Source: Clostridiales bacterium (lineage in GTDB: Bacteria; Bacillota; Clostridia; Oscillospirales; CAG-272). Taken from it: 39,067 nt of DNA. A program made the position numbers and the translations under genes. This document shows, piece by piece, positions 32,175 to 39,067 of this stretch. The first letter of the stretch is position 1. Each line of letters begins with the position of its first letter. The notes beneath the pieces were generated by a model. The model was given only the letters and a program-made list of their open reading frames with translations, was not told the origin of the DNA and made no database searches. The stretch spans positions 1 to 39,067 of the forward strand of contig JAAWQR010000025.1 of NCBI GenBank assembly GCA_022800625.1, written 5' to 3'.

Positions 32175-33626
32175 TCATATATTGTTTTTTTTCAGCCAAG
32201 ATGCCGGAATAAACGCAATAATAAGCGGATATATCTCAAGCCGTCCGAGGAGCATGGAAAATGACAGCACAATTTTAGACAGTACGGAATAACCGTTGTA
32301 GTTCATGGCAGGTCCGACTCCTGCGAGACCGGGACCGACATTATTGAAGCATGAAACCGCAGCGGTCAGGTTTGTTTCCAAATCAAAAGGATCAAGAGAA
32401 ATTATCAGAAATACTGCAAAAAGAGACAGCACATATATCGACAGATAGTTGCTTACGCTCTTCTGCGTGCGCTCGTCAAGTATTTTTCCTTCAAAGCTTA
32501 CCGAAGCTACCGCACGGGGATGCAGAATTTTTCTGATATTGTTTCTCACCATACGTACAAGTAAAAAAACGCGGGATATTTTAAGTCCGCCGGCGGTCGA
32601 ACCTGCACAGCCGCCTATAAACATCAGTATAAACAGCATAGCCTTTGAAAATCCGGGCCAAAGATCAAAGTTTACCGTAGCATATCCCGTTGTCGTGATA
32701 ACAGATGATACCTGAAACGCCGCATGTCTGATCGTTTCTCCAAAGGTCTCATAAATTCCTCTGATATTTATTGCTATCATAACAACCGCTGCAACAACGA
32801 CTGCTGCATAAGCTCTCAACTCTTCACTTCTAAACACAGTACGAGCACGGCGTACGAGCAGCAAATAATATAAATTGAAGTTCACGCCGAAAATAAGCAT
32901 GAAGATTGTTATAACCCATTGAGAGTATGCGCTGTAGCTGCCCAGGCTGTCTCCGCGTATTCCGAAGCCTCCTGTTCCGGCAGTTCCGAAGGAATGTACG
33001 ACACTGTCAAAAAGTGACATGTCTCCGAGCTTCAGCAATACGATTTCGACGGCGGTCATTACGATATAGATAAGATAAAGAATTTTGGCAGTGTCACGGA
33101 TTCTCGGCACAAGCTTGCCGACAATAGGTCCCGGCATTTCAGCGCGCATTACGTGAATCGAACGCCCTGAGGTAGTAGGTATTATTGCCATAATAAGCAC
33201 GATAATGCCCATGCCGCCTATCCAGTGAGTAAAGCTTCTCCAAAACAGTATTCCCTTTGACATAACGCTGAGATCGGGTATTATCGAGGCACCTGTTGTA
33301 GTCAGTCCGCTGACCGTTTCAAAAAATGCGTTGATAAATGAAGGGATTTCTCGGCTCAGTACGAACGGAAGAGCACCGAAAAGCGACATCATAAGCCACG
33401 CAAGAGCAACAATGAGAAAGCCTTCTTTTGCAAAAATGACGTGATCTTTAGGCTTAAAGATGAGTTTGAGGAGAAAACCCGACGCTGCAGTAATCAGTAT
33501 AGTTATAATAAATGAAGTAAAGCAACTCTCAGCATATACCAGGGATACCGCAAGAGGAAGAACAAGCAGTACAGCCTCCAGCAGAAGTATTTGACCTACA
33601 GTATAAAATACCATTCGGCGATTCAT
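32175..33626 (-). CDS. trkH: Potassium uptake protein TrkH/KtrB family
   Basis: The 483-residue ion-conducting subunit has four pore loops. Their filter segments are TTTGASIIPD, GTAGTGGFGIRGD, ITTTGYATVNF and FNNVGPGLAGVGP, with the key Gly of each. WIGGMGIIVLIMAIIP follows the first. The protein forms a channel gated by the cytosolic TrkA ring. It lies 60 bases downstream of trkA and is read with it. Length is usual for TrkH. Confidence 0.95.
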   Translation of the reverse strand: MNRRMVFYTVGQILLLEAVLLVLPLAVSLVYAESCFTSFIITILITAASGFLLKLIFKPKDHVIFAKEGFLIVALAWLMMSLFGALPFVLSREIPSFINAFFETVSGLTTTGASIIPDLSVMSKGILFWRSFTHWIGGMGIIVLIMAIIPTTSGRSIHVMRAEMPGPIVGKLVPRIRDTAKILYLIYIVMTAVEIVLLKLGDMSLFDSVVHSFGTAGTGGFGIRGDSLGSYSAYSQWVITIFMLIFGVNFNLYYLLLVRRARTVFRSEELRAYAAVVVAAVVMIAINIRGIYETFGETIRHAAFQVSSVITTTGYATVNFDLWPGFSKAMLFILMFIGGCAGSTAGGLKISRVFLLVRMVRNNIRKILHPRAVASVSFEGKILDERTQKSVSNYLSIYVLSLFAVFLIISLDPFDLETNLTAAVSCFNNVGPGLAGVGPAMNYNGYSVLSKIVLSFSMLLGRLEIYPLIIAFIPASWLKKNNI

Positions 33627-33686
33627 ATTTTTTCACATGCCTTCTTTAATAATTATTGCTTGATTTTTTACCGCTCGAAGGCGGAA

Positions 33687-35045
33687 TTATTCTATAATCT
33701 CGGAAAGATCGCTGAGATACCTGTGCGATGATATTACCACAACGCGGTCGCCCTCAAGAATCATATCGTCTCCGTTAGGGAGGATAGGACGTCGGTCGCG
33801 CAGGATTCCCGCAATCAAAATCCCGGATTTAAGCTTTAAATCCTTGAGCTGAACTCCGACAACCTTAGAGGTACGGCATACATTGAATTCAAGAGCCTCT
33901 GCTCCCCCGTCAACAAGCTTATAAAGTGTTTCTACATTGCTTCCGAGTGAATTGCGAAGCGCCCTCGCATACGTTACTATAACGTCGGAAATCGTCTTTC
34001 TCGGCGAAACTATGCAGTCAAGTCCCAAGTTTTCGGCAAGAGAGGCAAGTTCATCGCTGTTAACCTTTGCAATGACCTTAGGGACATTATTTGACGATGC
34101 AAAAATAGACATGAGTATATTTTCTTCGTCAATTCCAGTTAGTGAAAGAAACGCATCGACTGAGCGCAAACCTTCCTCAAGCAAAAGCTCCTGATTCGTT
34201 CCGTCACCGCAAATTACAACAGCCTTGGGAAGAGAGCTTCCGAGCGATTCTGCAACAGCAGGATTCTTCTCAATAATTTTTACCGAATTTCCGATATTGG
34301 TCAGCATTTTTGCAAGATAATATGCAGTGCGGCTGCCGCCCATTATCATAATATTGCGCGCCTGTTTTTGCAGAATACCCATTTCACGCAGAGTCTTCTG
34401 TATCTCCATATGTGTGGCTGTAATACCTATTTTGTCACCGTGATGAAGTTCAAAATTACCGTCGGGAATAAAAACTTCTTCCCCTCTCTGTACTGCACAT
34501 ACCAAAAAATTTGTTTTATATTTATTTCTGATGTCGGTAAGCTTCATTCCGTTAAGGGGCGAATTGCTTTTGAGAACAATTTCAATCATCTCAAAATTCC
34601 GGCGCGAGAAGGTTTCGATTTTTACGGCGGAGGGAAGCTTGAGAATATTAAAAATCTCATGAGCAGTGAGCAGTTCGGGATTTATAGCCATTGCCAGTCC
34701 AAGCTGCTGCTTCATAAAATTTAAGCTCTTATCATTGTAAGCAGGCGTTCTGATTCTTGCGATAGTATGAGCGCTGCCCATTTTTCCTGCAAGATAACAG
34801 CTCAGCATGTTAAGTTCATCAGAGCCGGCAGCAGTGATAAAAAGCTCTGCCTTATCAACTCCGGCTTCGCTGAGTATATCACAGTCTGCGCCTCCGCCGC
34901 ATACTCCCATAACATCGTAAACATTAGTAATTGATGATATGATGGCAGGATCATGATCAACAGCTACCACGTCATGTCCCTCGGCTACAAGGTTTTCAAT
35001 TATTGAAGAACCGATTTTCCCGCACCCGACAACAATTATTTTCAT
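33687..35045 (-). CDS. trkA: Trk system potassium regulator TrkA
   Basis: The 452-residue cytosolic protein has two RCK units, each an N (nucleotide) and C domain. Nucleotide-binding starts are IIVVGCGKIGSSI and, near residue 228, NIMIMGGSRTAYYLAKML. VAVDHDPAII holds the ribose-binding acid. It binds NAD(H)/ATP and gates TrkH. The start is ATG 35045, preceded by AAAGGA; 42 extra codons of the longer frame overlap the promoter. It is the first gene of the trkA-trkH operon. Confidence 0.95.
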   Translation of the reverse strand: MKIIVVGCGKIGSSIIENLVAEGHDVVAVDHDPAIISSITNVYDVMGVCGGGADCDILSEAGVDKAELFITAAGSDELNMLSCYLAGKMGSAHTIARIRTPAYNDKSLNFMKQQLGLAMAINPELLTAHEIFNILKLPSAVKIETFSRRNFEMIEIVLKSNSPLNGMKLTDIRNKYKTNFLVCAVQRGEEVFIPDGNFELHHGDKIGITATHMEIQKTLREMGILQKQARNIMIMGGSRTAYYLAKMLTNIGNSVKIIEKNPAVAESLGSSLPKAVVICGDGTNQELLLEEGLRSVDAFLSLTGIDEENILMSIFASSNNVPKVIAKVNSDELASLAENLGLDCIVSPRKTISDVIVTYARALRNSLGSNVETLYKLVDGGAEALEFNVCRTSKVVGVQLKDLKLKSGILIAGILRDRRPILPNGDDMILEGDRVVVISSHRYLSDLSEIIE

Positions 35046-35085
35046 TAAAAAAGTTTTCCTTTTATGATCGTTATATATCCTCACA

Positions 35086-35114
35086 AGTATATCACAAATA
35101 TTATGTTTTTTCAA
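35086..35114 (-). promoter_or_regulatory. trkA-trkH promoter
   Basis: On the minus strand TTGAAA (35114-35109), 17 bases, TATACT (35091-35086), about 40 bases before the trkA start. Confidence 0.75.
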
Positions 35115-35325
35115 TACAAAAGTTATCGAATATTGATTTTCAATTGCAGGATCACAATAGATGTTTAACAAACAAGGAAAAGAGAGACGAAATAGAAAAA
35201 CTGTGTTATAGTTTAGTTACCACACCAAGAAGAAACAGGAAAACTTTTTCGTTTTTATTTTTTATCTACTATTACACTACTATTGTAATCCTACACTCCG
35301 TTTAAACCTTTTTGCATAAATCCTC

Positions 35326-35354
35326 TTGACAACACAACGCCGCAGTGTTATACT
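35326..35354 (+). promoter_or_regulatory. valS promoter
   Basis: TTGACA, 17 bases, TATACT, just upstream of the T-box leader. Positions 35115-35325, upstream, hold no gene that I can support; they are AT-rich. Confidence 0.8.
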
Positions 35355-35364
35355 TAATAAATAA

Positions 35365-35627
35365 AGGCTGTGACGGAAAGTAGTAGTCTGAAATATGTCT
35401 CTAAGAGAGCGGCAGTTGGTGCGAATGCCGCAGATAATTTTCAGATGAAGTCGTTCCCGAGCCGCGGGCGTGATGAGCGTCCGCCGTCCTCTCTGCGTTA
35501 CAGGAGACGGCTTTTGAAAAACGTCGGAAAAAGCTTTATTGTTGCAATAAATTGAGCTTTGAAGATATGTCAGAAGTCAGATCGAGCTGCACGCCCTGCG
35601 CGTGAAGTCAGGTGGTACCGCGCATAC
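35365..35627 (+). promoter_or_regulatory. T-box riboswitch, valine specific
   Basis: The leader has the T-box core AGGTGGTACCGCG at 35610-35622. UGGU in it pairs with the free ACCA end of uncharged tRNA. The specifier loop reads GAAGTC at 35447-35452, giving GTC, a valine codon, fitting the valS gene downstream. The stem I region AGAGAGCGGCAGTTGGTGCGAATGCCGC-type segment (about 35404-35431) is standard. Uncharged tRNA-Val should stabilise the antiterminator and turn valS on. Confidence 0.92.
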
Positions 35628-35656
35628 GCGCCCTGATATCTTCGGGGCGTTTTTTG
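35628..35656 (+). terminator. T-box terminator
   Basis: CGCCC pairs with GGGCG, with further weak pairs inside, followed by six T. It competes with the antiterminator that uses ACCGCG. Confidence 0.88.
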
Positions 35657-35780
35657 TTTTTAAGTAGAAATTCAAGACTTTTACGCATATTCTGCTACAC
35701 GGAAGCGTGAATTCCCACAGGTTTAATTAAAAAACACGAAAGAGGCAGTATAAAACCTTCCTCCTTCTTAAAGTTTCTTT

Positions 35781-35806
35781 GCTTCTTTCTTTGAAAAGAA
35801 AGAAGC
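35781..35806. repeat. CTTTCTTT-type hairpin
   Basis: GCTTCTTTCTT and AAGAAAGAAGC pair over 11 bp around TGAA. It lies between the T-box terminator and valS and resembles the stems in the repeat cluster at 38645-38912. No start codon or T-run suggests another role. Confidence 0.65.
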
Positions 35807-35853
35807 GTAATCTCCATGTAATTCTCATCCCCAAACAAAGGACTTAAAATAAA

Positions 35854-38487
35854 ATGAAAAAAGAACTTGCAAAAACCTACAACCCCGCCGAATTTGAAGA
35901 TCGCATCTACAAAGCATGGTGCGACGGCGGCTACTTCACCCCCTCAGGCAGAGAGAATGCCGATCACTACACAATCGTGATTCCTCCGCCGAACATTACG
36001 GGACAGCTTCATATGGGACATGCCCTTGATGAAACTCTCCAAGACGTGCTTATCAGATACAAAAGAATGAAAGGCTTCAACACCCTTTGGGTTCCGGGCA
36101 CGGATCACGCGTCTATTGCAACCGAGGCAAAAATCGTAGAAGCCATGAGAAAAGAAGGGCTCACAAAAGATGACCTCGGCAGAGACGGCTTCCTCGAGCG
36201 CGCATGGGATTGGAAGCGTCAGTACGGCGGACGTATTATCGGTCAGCTTAAAAAGCTCGGCTCGTCATGCGACTGGTCACGTGAGCGCTTTACTCTTGAC
36301 GAAGGATGTTCGGAAGCTGTACGTGAAGTTTTCGTAAGGCTTTATGAAAAAGGTCTGATTTACCGCGGCGAGCGCATCATCAACTGGTGTCCTCACTGCC
36401 GTACATCAATCTCCGACGCTGAAGTTGATTATGCGGAACAACCCGGTCATTTTTGGCATCTTCGTTATCCGTTTGAGGACGGCAGCGGATATCTTGAGCT
36501 TGCGACAACCCGTCCTGAGACACTGCTCGGTGACACCGCCGTTGCTGTCAATCCTAAGGACGAGCGTTACACCGATGCTGTAGGCAAGAATCTGATTCTT
36601 CCTCTCGTCGGACGCAAAATTCCCGTCGTAGCCGACGAATATGTTGAAATGGATTTCGGTACAGGTGTTGTTAAGATAACCCCTGCACACGACCCCAACG
36701 ACTTTGAAGTCGGTGTTCGCCATGATCTGCCTGTTATCAATGTAATGACCGATGATGCAAAGATAACTGACGACTATCCGAAGTATGCAGGCATGGATCG
36801 CTACGAAGCAAGAAAAGCTATTGTTGCCGACCTTGAAGAAGGCGGATATCTCGTACGTGTTGAAGAACATGTTCACAATGTCGGCACGTGCTACCGCTGC
36901 GGTACAACCGTTGAACCGCGCGTTTCTCTGCAGTGGTTTGTCAAGATGGAAGAGCTTGCACAGCCTGCAATAAAAGCAGTTCGTGACGGCGATATTAAGT
37001 TTGTCCCCGAAAGATTCGAGAAAAACTACTTCCACTGGATGGAGAATATCCGAGACTGGTGTATCTCCCGTCAGCTTTGGTGGGGACATAGGATCCCTGC
37101 TTATTACTGTGACGATTGCGGTGAAACTGTCGTTTCCAAGGATAATGTTGAAGTATGTCCGAAGTGCGGCGGCAAAATGAAGCAAGATCCCGATACTCTT
37201 GATACATGGTTCTCCTCCGCGCTGTGGCCGTTCTCAACCCTCGGCTGGCCGCATGAGACAAACGATCTGAAAACATTTTTCCCTACAAGCACGCTTGTTA
37301 CAGGCTATGATATTATCACATTCTGGGTTTCGAGAATGATATTCTCATCTCTCGAATACACAGGAGAAATTCCGTTTGATACCGTCCTGATTCACGGACT
37401 TGTACGCGACGCTCAGGGACGCAAGATGTCAAAATCTCTCGGCAACGGAATCGATCCGCTGGAGATCATTTCGGAATACGGCGCTGACGCGCTTCGCTTT
37501 GCACTGAGTACAGGCAACAGCCCCGGAAACGACATGCGATTCTCTGACGAAAAGATCGAAGCGGCGCGCAACTTTGCAAACAAGCTTTGGAACGCCGCAA
37601 GATTCGTGATGATGAATCTCACAATCGACAAGATCAAGCTGCCTGAAAATGAAAGCCTCGCCGCAGAGGACAAGTGGGTGCTCACAAAGCTGTGCCGCAC
37701 GGTTGAAACCGTAAACTCCAACCTTGATAATTATGAGATCGGCGTTGCTCTGTCCGCAATATATGACTTTATTTGGGACATATACTGCGACTGGTACATC
37801 GAGCTTACAAAGCCGTCTGTCTCATCGGAAGATAAGACAAGATCGGAAAATGCGCAGTCGGTGCTTGCATACGTTCTCAGAGAAACGCTGAAACTGCTCC
37901 ACCCGTTCATGCCGTTTATCACAGAAGAAATATTCTCAGGACTTCCGGGCGAGGACGGCACAATCATGATGAAGAAGTATCCCGAAGCTTCCGATATTCC
38001 GTGCTTTGATACTGAAACCGAAGCATTCGAGCGCGTAATTTCCGCAATCCGCGCAATTCGTGCACGCCGTGCCGAAATGGGCGTTGTTCCGTCCAGACGC
38101 GCAGCTGTCACGGTAGTTACGAAATATGCAGATTCATTTAAAGATACGGGAATATTCTTTGAGAAGCTCGCGTCAGCTTCATCGTTTGAGATTGCAAATT
38201 CGTATGATGACGAAGGAGCGGTACAGATCATCACGGATTCCGCCGCGATATACATTCCTCTTGCAGATATGGTGGACTTTGCGGCTGAGGCGGCGCGGCT
38301 GAAGCGCGAGCTTGACGCCGTTGACGGAGAGATTCGCCGTGCCGAAGGAAAGCTATCAAACGAGGGATTTGTTTCCCGAGCACCTGCGGCTGTTGTTGAC
38401 GCAGAACGTGCAAAGCTTGAAAAATACAAGGAAAAGAAAGCAGGCGTTGAAGCCGCTCTCCGTTCCGTTGAGGAAAAACTAAAATAA
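35854..38487 (+). CDS. valS: Valyl-tRNA synthetase
   Basis: The 877-residue class I enzyme charges tRNA-Val and edits mischarged Thr. The HIGH motif is HMGH (53-56) in PPNITGQLHMGHAL. The KMSKS motif is at residues 524-528. An editing domain with TTRPETLLGDTAVAVNP is present. Zinc-type Cys groups are CYRC and CDDC...CPKC. A C-terminal coiled-coil arm (residues ~810-877, AARLKRELDAVDGEI) contacts tRNA. ATG 35854 has AAAGGA upstream. Expression is controlled by the T-box leader. Confidence 0.97.
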   Translation: MKKELAKTYNPAEFEDRIYKAWCDGGYFTPSGRENADHYTIVIPPPNITGQLHMGHALDETLQDVLIRYKRMKGFNTLWVPGTDHASIATEAKIVEAMRKEGLTKDDLGRDGFLERAWDWKRQYGGRIIGQLKKLGSSCDWSRERFTLDEGCSEAVREVFVRLYEKGLIYRGERIINWCPHCRTSISDAEVDYAEQPGHFWHLRYPFEDGSGYLELATTRPETLLGDTAVAVNPKDERYTDAVGKNLILPLVGRKIPVVADEYVEMDFGTGVVKITPAHDPNDFEVGVRHDLPVINVMTDDAKITDDYPKYAGMDRYEARKAIVADLEEGGYLVRVEEHVHNVGTCYRCGTTVEPRVSLQWFVKMEELAQPAIKAVRDGDIKFVPERFEKNYFHWMENIRDWCISRQLWWGHRIPAYYCDDCGETVVSKDNVEVCPKCGGKMKQDPDTLDTWFSSALWPFSTLGWPHETNDLKTFFPTSTLVTGYDIITFWVSRMIFSSLEYTGEIPFDTVLIHGLVRDAQGRKMSKSLGNGIDPLEIISEYGADALRFALSTGNSPGNDMRFSDEKIEAARNFANKLWNAARFVMMNLTIDKIKLPENESLAAEDKWVLTKLCRTVETVNSNLDNYEIGVALSAIYDFIWDIYCDWYIELTKPSVSSEDKTRSENAQSVLAYVLRETLKLLHPFMPFITEEIFSGLPGEDGTIMMKKYPEASDIPCFDTETEAFERVISAIRAIRARRAEMGVVPSRRAAVTVVTKYADSFKDTGIFFEKLASASSFEIANSYDDEGAVQIITDSAAIYIPLADMVDFAAEAARLKRELDAVDGEIRRAEGKLSNEGFVSRAPAAVVDAERAKLEKYKEKKAGVEAALRSVEEKLK

Positions 38488-38503
38488 GTAAATGTATATG
38501 CAC

Positions 38504-38537
38504 AAAAACAGGAGGAGCTGCGGCTTCTTCTGTTTTT
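38504..38537 (+). terminator. Terminator after valS
   Basis: AAAAACAGGAGGAGC pairs with GCTTCTTCTGTTTTT, 15 pairs including two wobbles, around TGCG. Confidence 0.85.
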
Positions 38538-38644
38538 CTTATGCAATATTACCCGCGTATCCGCAGATTAAACTTTTACATTTTCTGCAAAGCCATTTTT
38601 CTTGCGCACATCTTTATTTTTTAATTTAGCTAATATTGACTGTG

Positions 38645-38750
38645 TGCGTAGCCTTTCTTTCCGCACTTTCTTTCGTGAAAGAAAGACTCATGTTAACGCC
38701 TATGGCGTGAAATGGCACAAAGAAAGCCTTGCTAGGCTGCGCGCCCCCTA
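38645..38750 (+). repeat. Repeat copy A (plus)
   Basis: Copy A runs from TGCGTAG, through GCACTTTCTTT-CGTG-AAAGAAAG, then a stretch with GCACAAAGAAAGCCTT, to GCCCCCTA. The stem pairs over nine bases. About 28 bases in the middle (around ACGCCTATGGCGT) are absent from copy B. Confidence 0.8.
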
Positions 38751-38789
38751 CTTCCGCCTATCGAAATGCAGTAGCCTGTATCGCCGCAT

Positions 38790-38848
38790 ATCACACTTTT
38801 TTTCGTGAAAAAAAGCTGTGCAAAAAAAGCCTTCTAGGGGGCGGAGCC
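38790..38848 (+). repeat. Repeat copy C (plus, partial)
   Basis: CACTTTTTTTCGTGAAAAAAAG is followed by GTGCAAAAAAAGCCTTCTAGG. It aligns with the middle and right end of copy A, as a diverged third copy. Its right end shares sequence with copy B. Confidence 0.6.
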
Positions 38849-38912
38849 ACCTCGAAGATTTTCTTTGCGCATCTTTCTTTTATAAAAGAAAGTGCGAAAC
38901 AGCGACTACGCA
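38835..38912 (-). repeat. Repeat copy B (minus)
   Basis: Read on the minus strand it starts TGCGTAG, then GCACTTTCTTT-TATA-AAAGAAAG, GCGCAAAGAAAATCTTC, and ends GCCCCCTA. It matches copy A closely apart from one gap, in the opposite direction. Confidence 0.8.
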
Positions 38913-39025
38913 GGCACTGCGGTTTCAGCTAAACTGAAACACTAAATCTTTAGCTTAGCCGAAACGGCTGACCAAGTAAAAAAACATGCACCAGCAAAGC
39001 AAAAAATAAAAATTTCTGCTAACAC

Positions 39026-39055
39026 TTGACAAAATATCCCTCATTGTGCTATAAT
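39026..39055 (+). promoter_or_regulatory. Promoter reading out of the window
   Basis: TTGACA, 18 bases, TATAAT, 12 bases before the window edge. The gene it serves lies beyond position 39067. Positions 38913-39025 hold a TTTCAG/CTGAAA hairpin and little else. Confidence 0.75.
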
Positions 39056-39067
39056 GATGGCAACAAA

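Noticed and set aside
36406-37185. 259-residue antisense frame in valS
   Set aside because: It is the mirror of a conserved enzyme, has no ribosome site and no family motif.
38602-38932. Two short frames over the repeat cluster
   Set aside because: They consist of repeat sequence with Phe/Arg/Lys-rich translation and have no start signals.

Overview
The window looks like a piece of chromosome from a Clostridia-class Firmicute, probably an uncultured Oscillospirales-type gut lineage. Three things point there: the rpmH-rnpA-yidD-yidC-jag order, a T-box leader in front of valS, and housekeeping-type TTGACA/TATAAT promoters. The lineage is inferred from gene content only. Coding density is high, and base composition looks similar across the window by eye.

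Region 1 (1-11370, minus strand) is a compact phage-particle locus. Read from right to left it holds a small zinc-ribbon protein, a sigma-region-4-like late regulator, small and large terminase, an SPP1-type portal, a scaffold-like protein, a P22-fold-like major capsid protein, two head-tail connector candidates, a protein that looks like a tail terminator joined to a tail tube protein, Dit, a Gp37/Tal-like protein, a short fibre/baseplate protein, a holin and an amidase. All frames are open and most have good ribosome binding sites. A consensus promoter (11341-11369) drives the left-going run. No tape measure, tail chaperone, integrase, repressor or replication gene is present. The locus lies back to back with rpmH, where many Firmicutes carry dnaA/oriC. 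I consider it the best candidate here for an undescribed system: a domesticated minimal particle, possibly a gene-transfer-agent-like or tail-less device. A decayed prophage is the competing explanation.

Region 2 (11500-15170, plus strand) is the conserved rpmH, rnpA, yidD, yidC, jag (khpB) block for ribosome, RNase P and membrane-protein insertion. It ends in a bidirectional terminator. YidC has Glu where the conserved groove basic residue is expected, and Jag carries a long KPAQP repeat linker.

Region 3 (15170-20420) holds a YdcF-family membrane protein, a GpsA-type glycerol-3-phosphate dehydrogenase and a large secreted S-layer-homology beta-helix protein that has its own promoter and terminator.

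Region 4 (20450-26375, plus strand) is an RNA and translation block: rimO, pgsA, rbfA, nrnA, truB, rnz. The truB-rnz gap carries a hairpin-rich intergenic repeat.

Region 5 (26400-35114, minus strand) is regulatory and transport: two AraC-type regulators, a P1B metal ATPase with its metal-binding domain encoded separately, an MFS transporter with a long structured leader, and trkA-trkH potassium uptake.

Region 6 (35320-39067, plus strand) is valS behind a Val-specific T-box leader (specifier GTC), followed by a nest of three related repeat copies in mixed orientation and a strong promoter that points out of the window.
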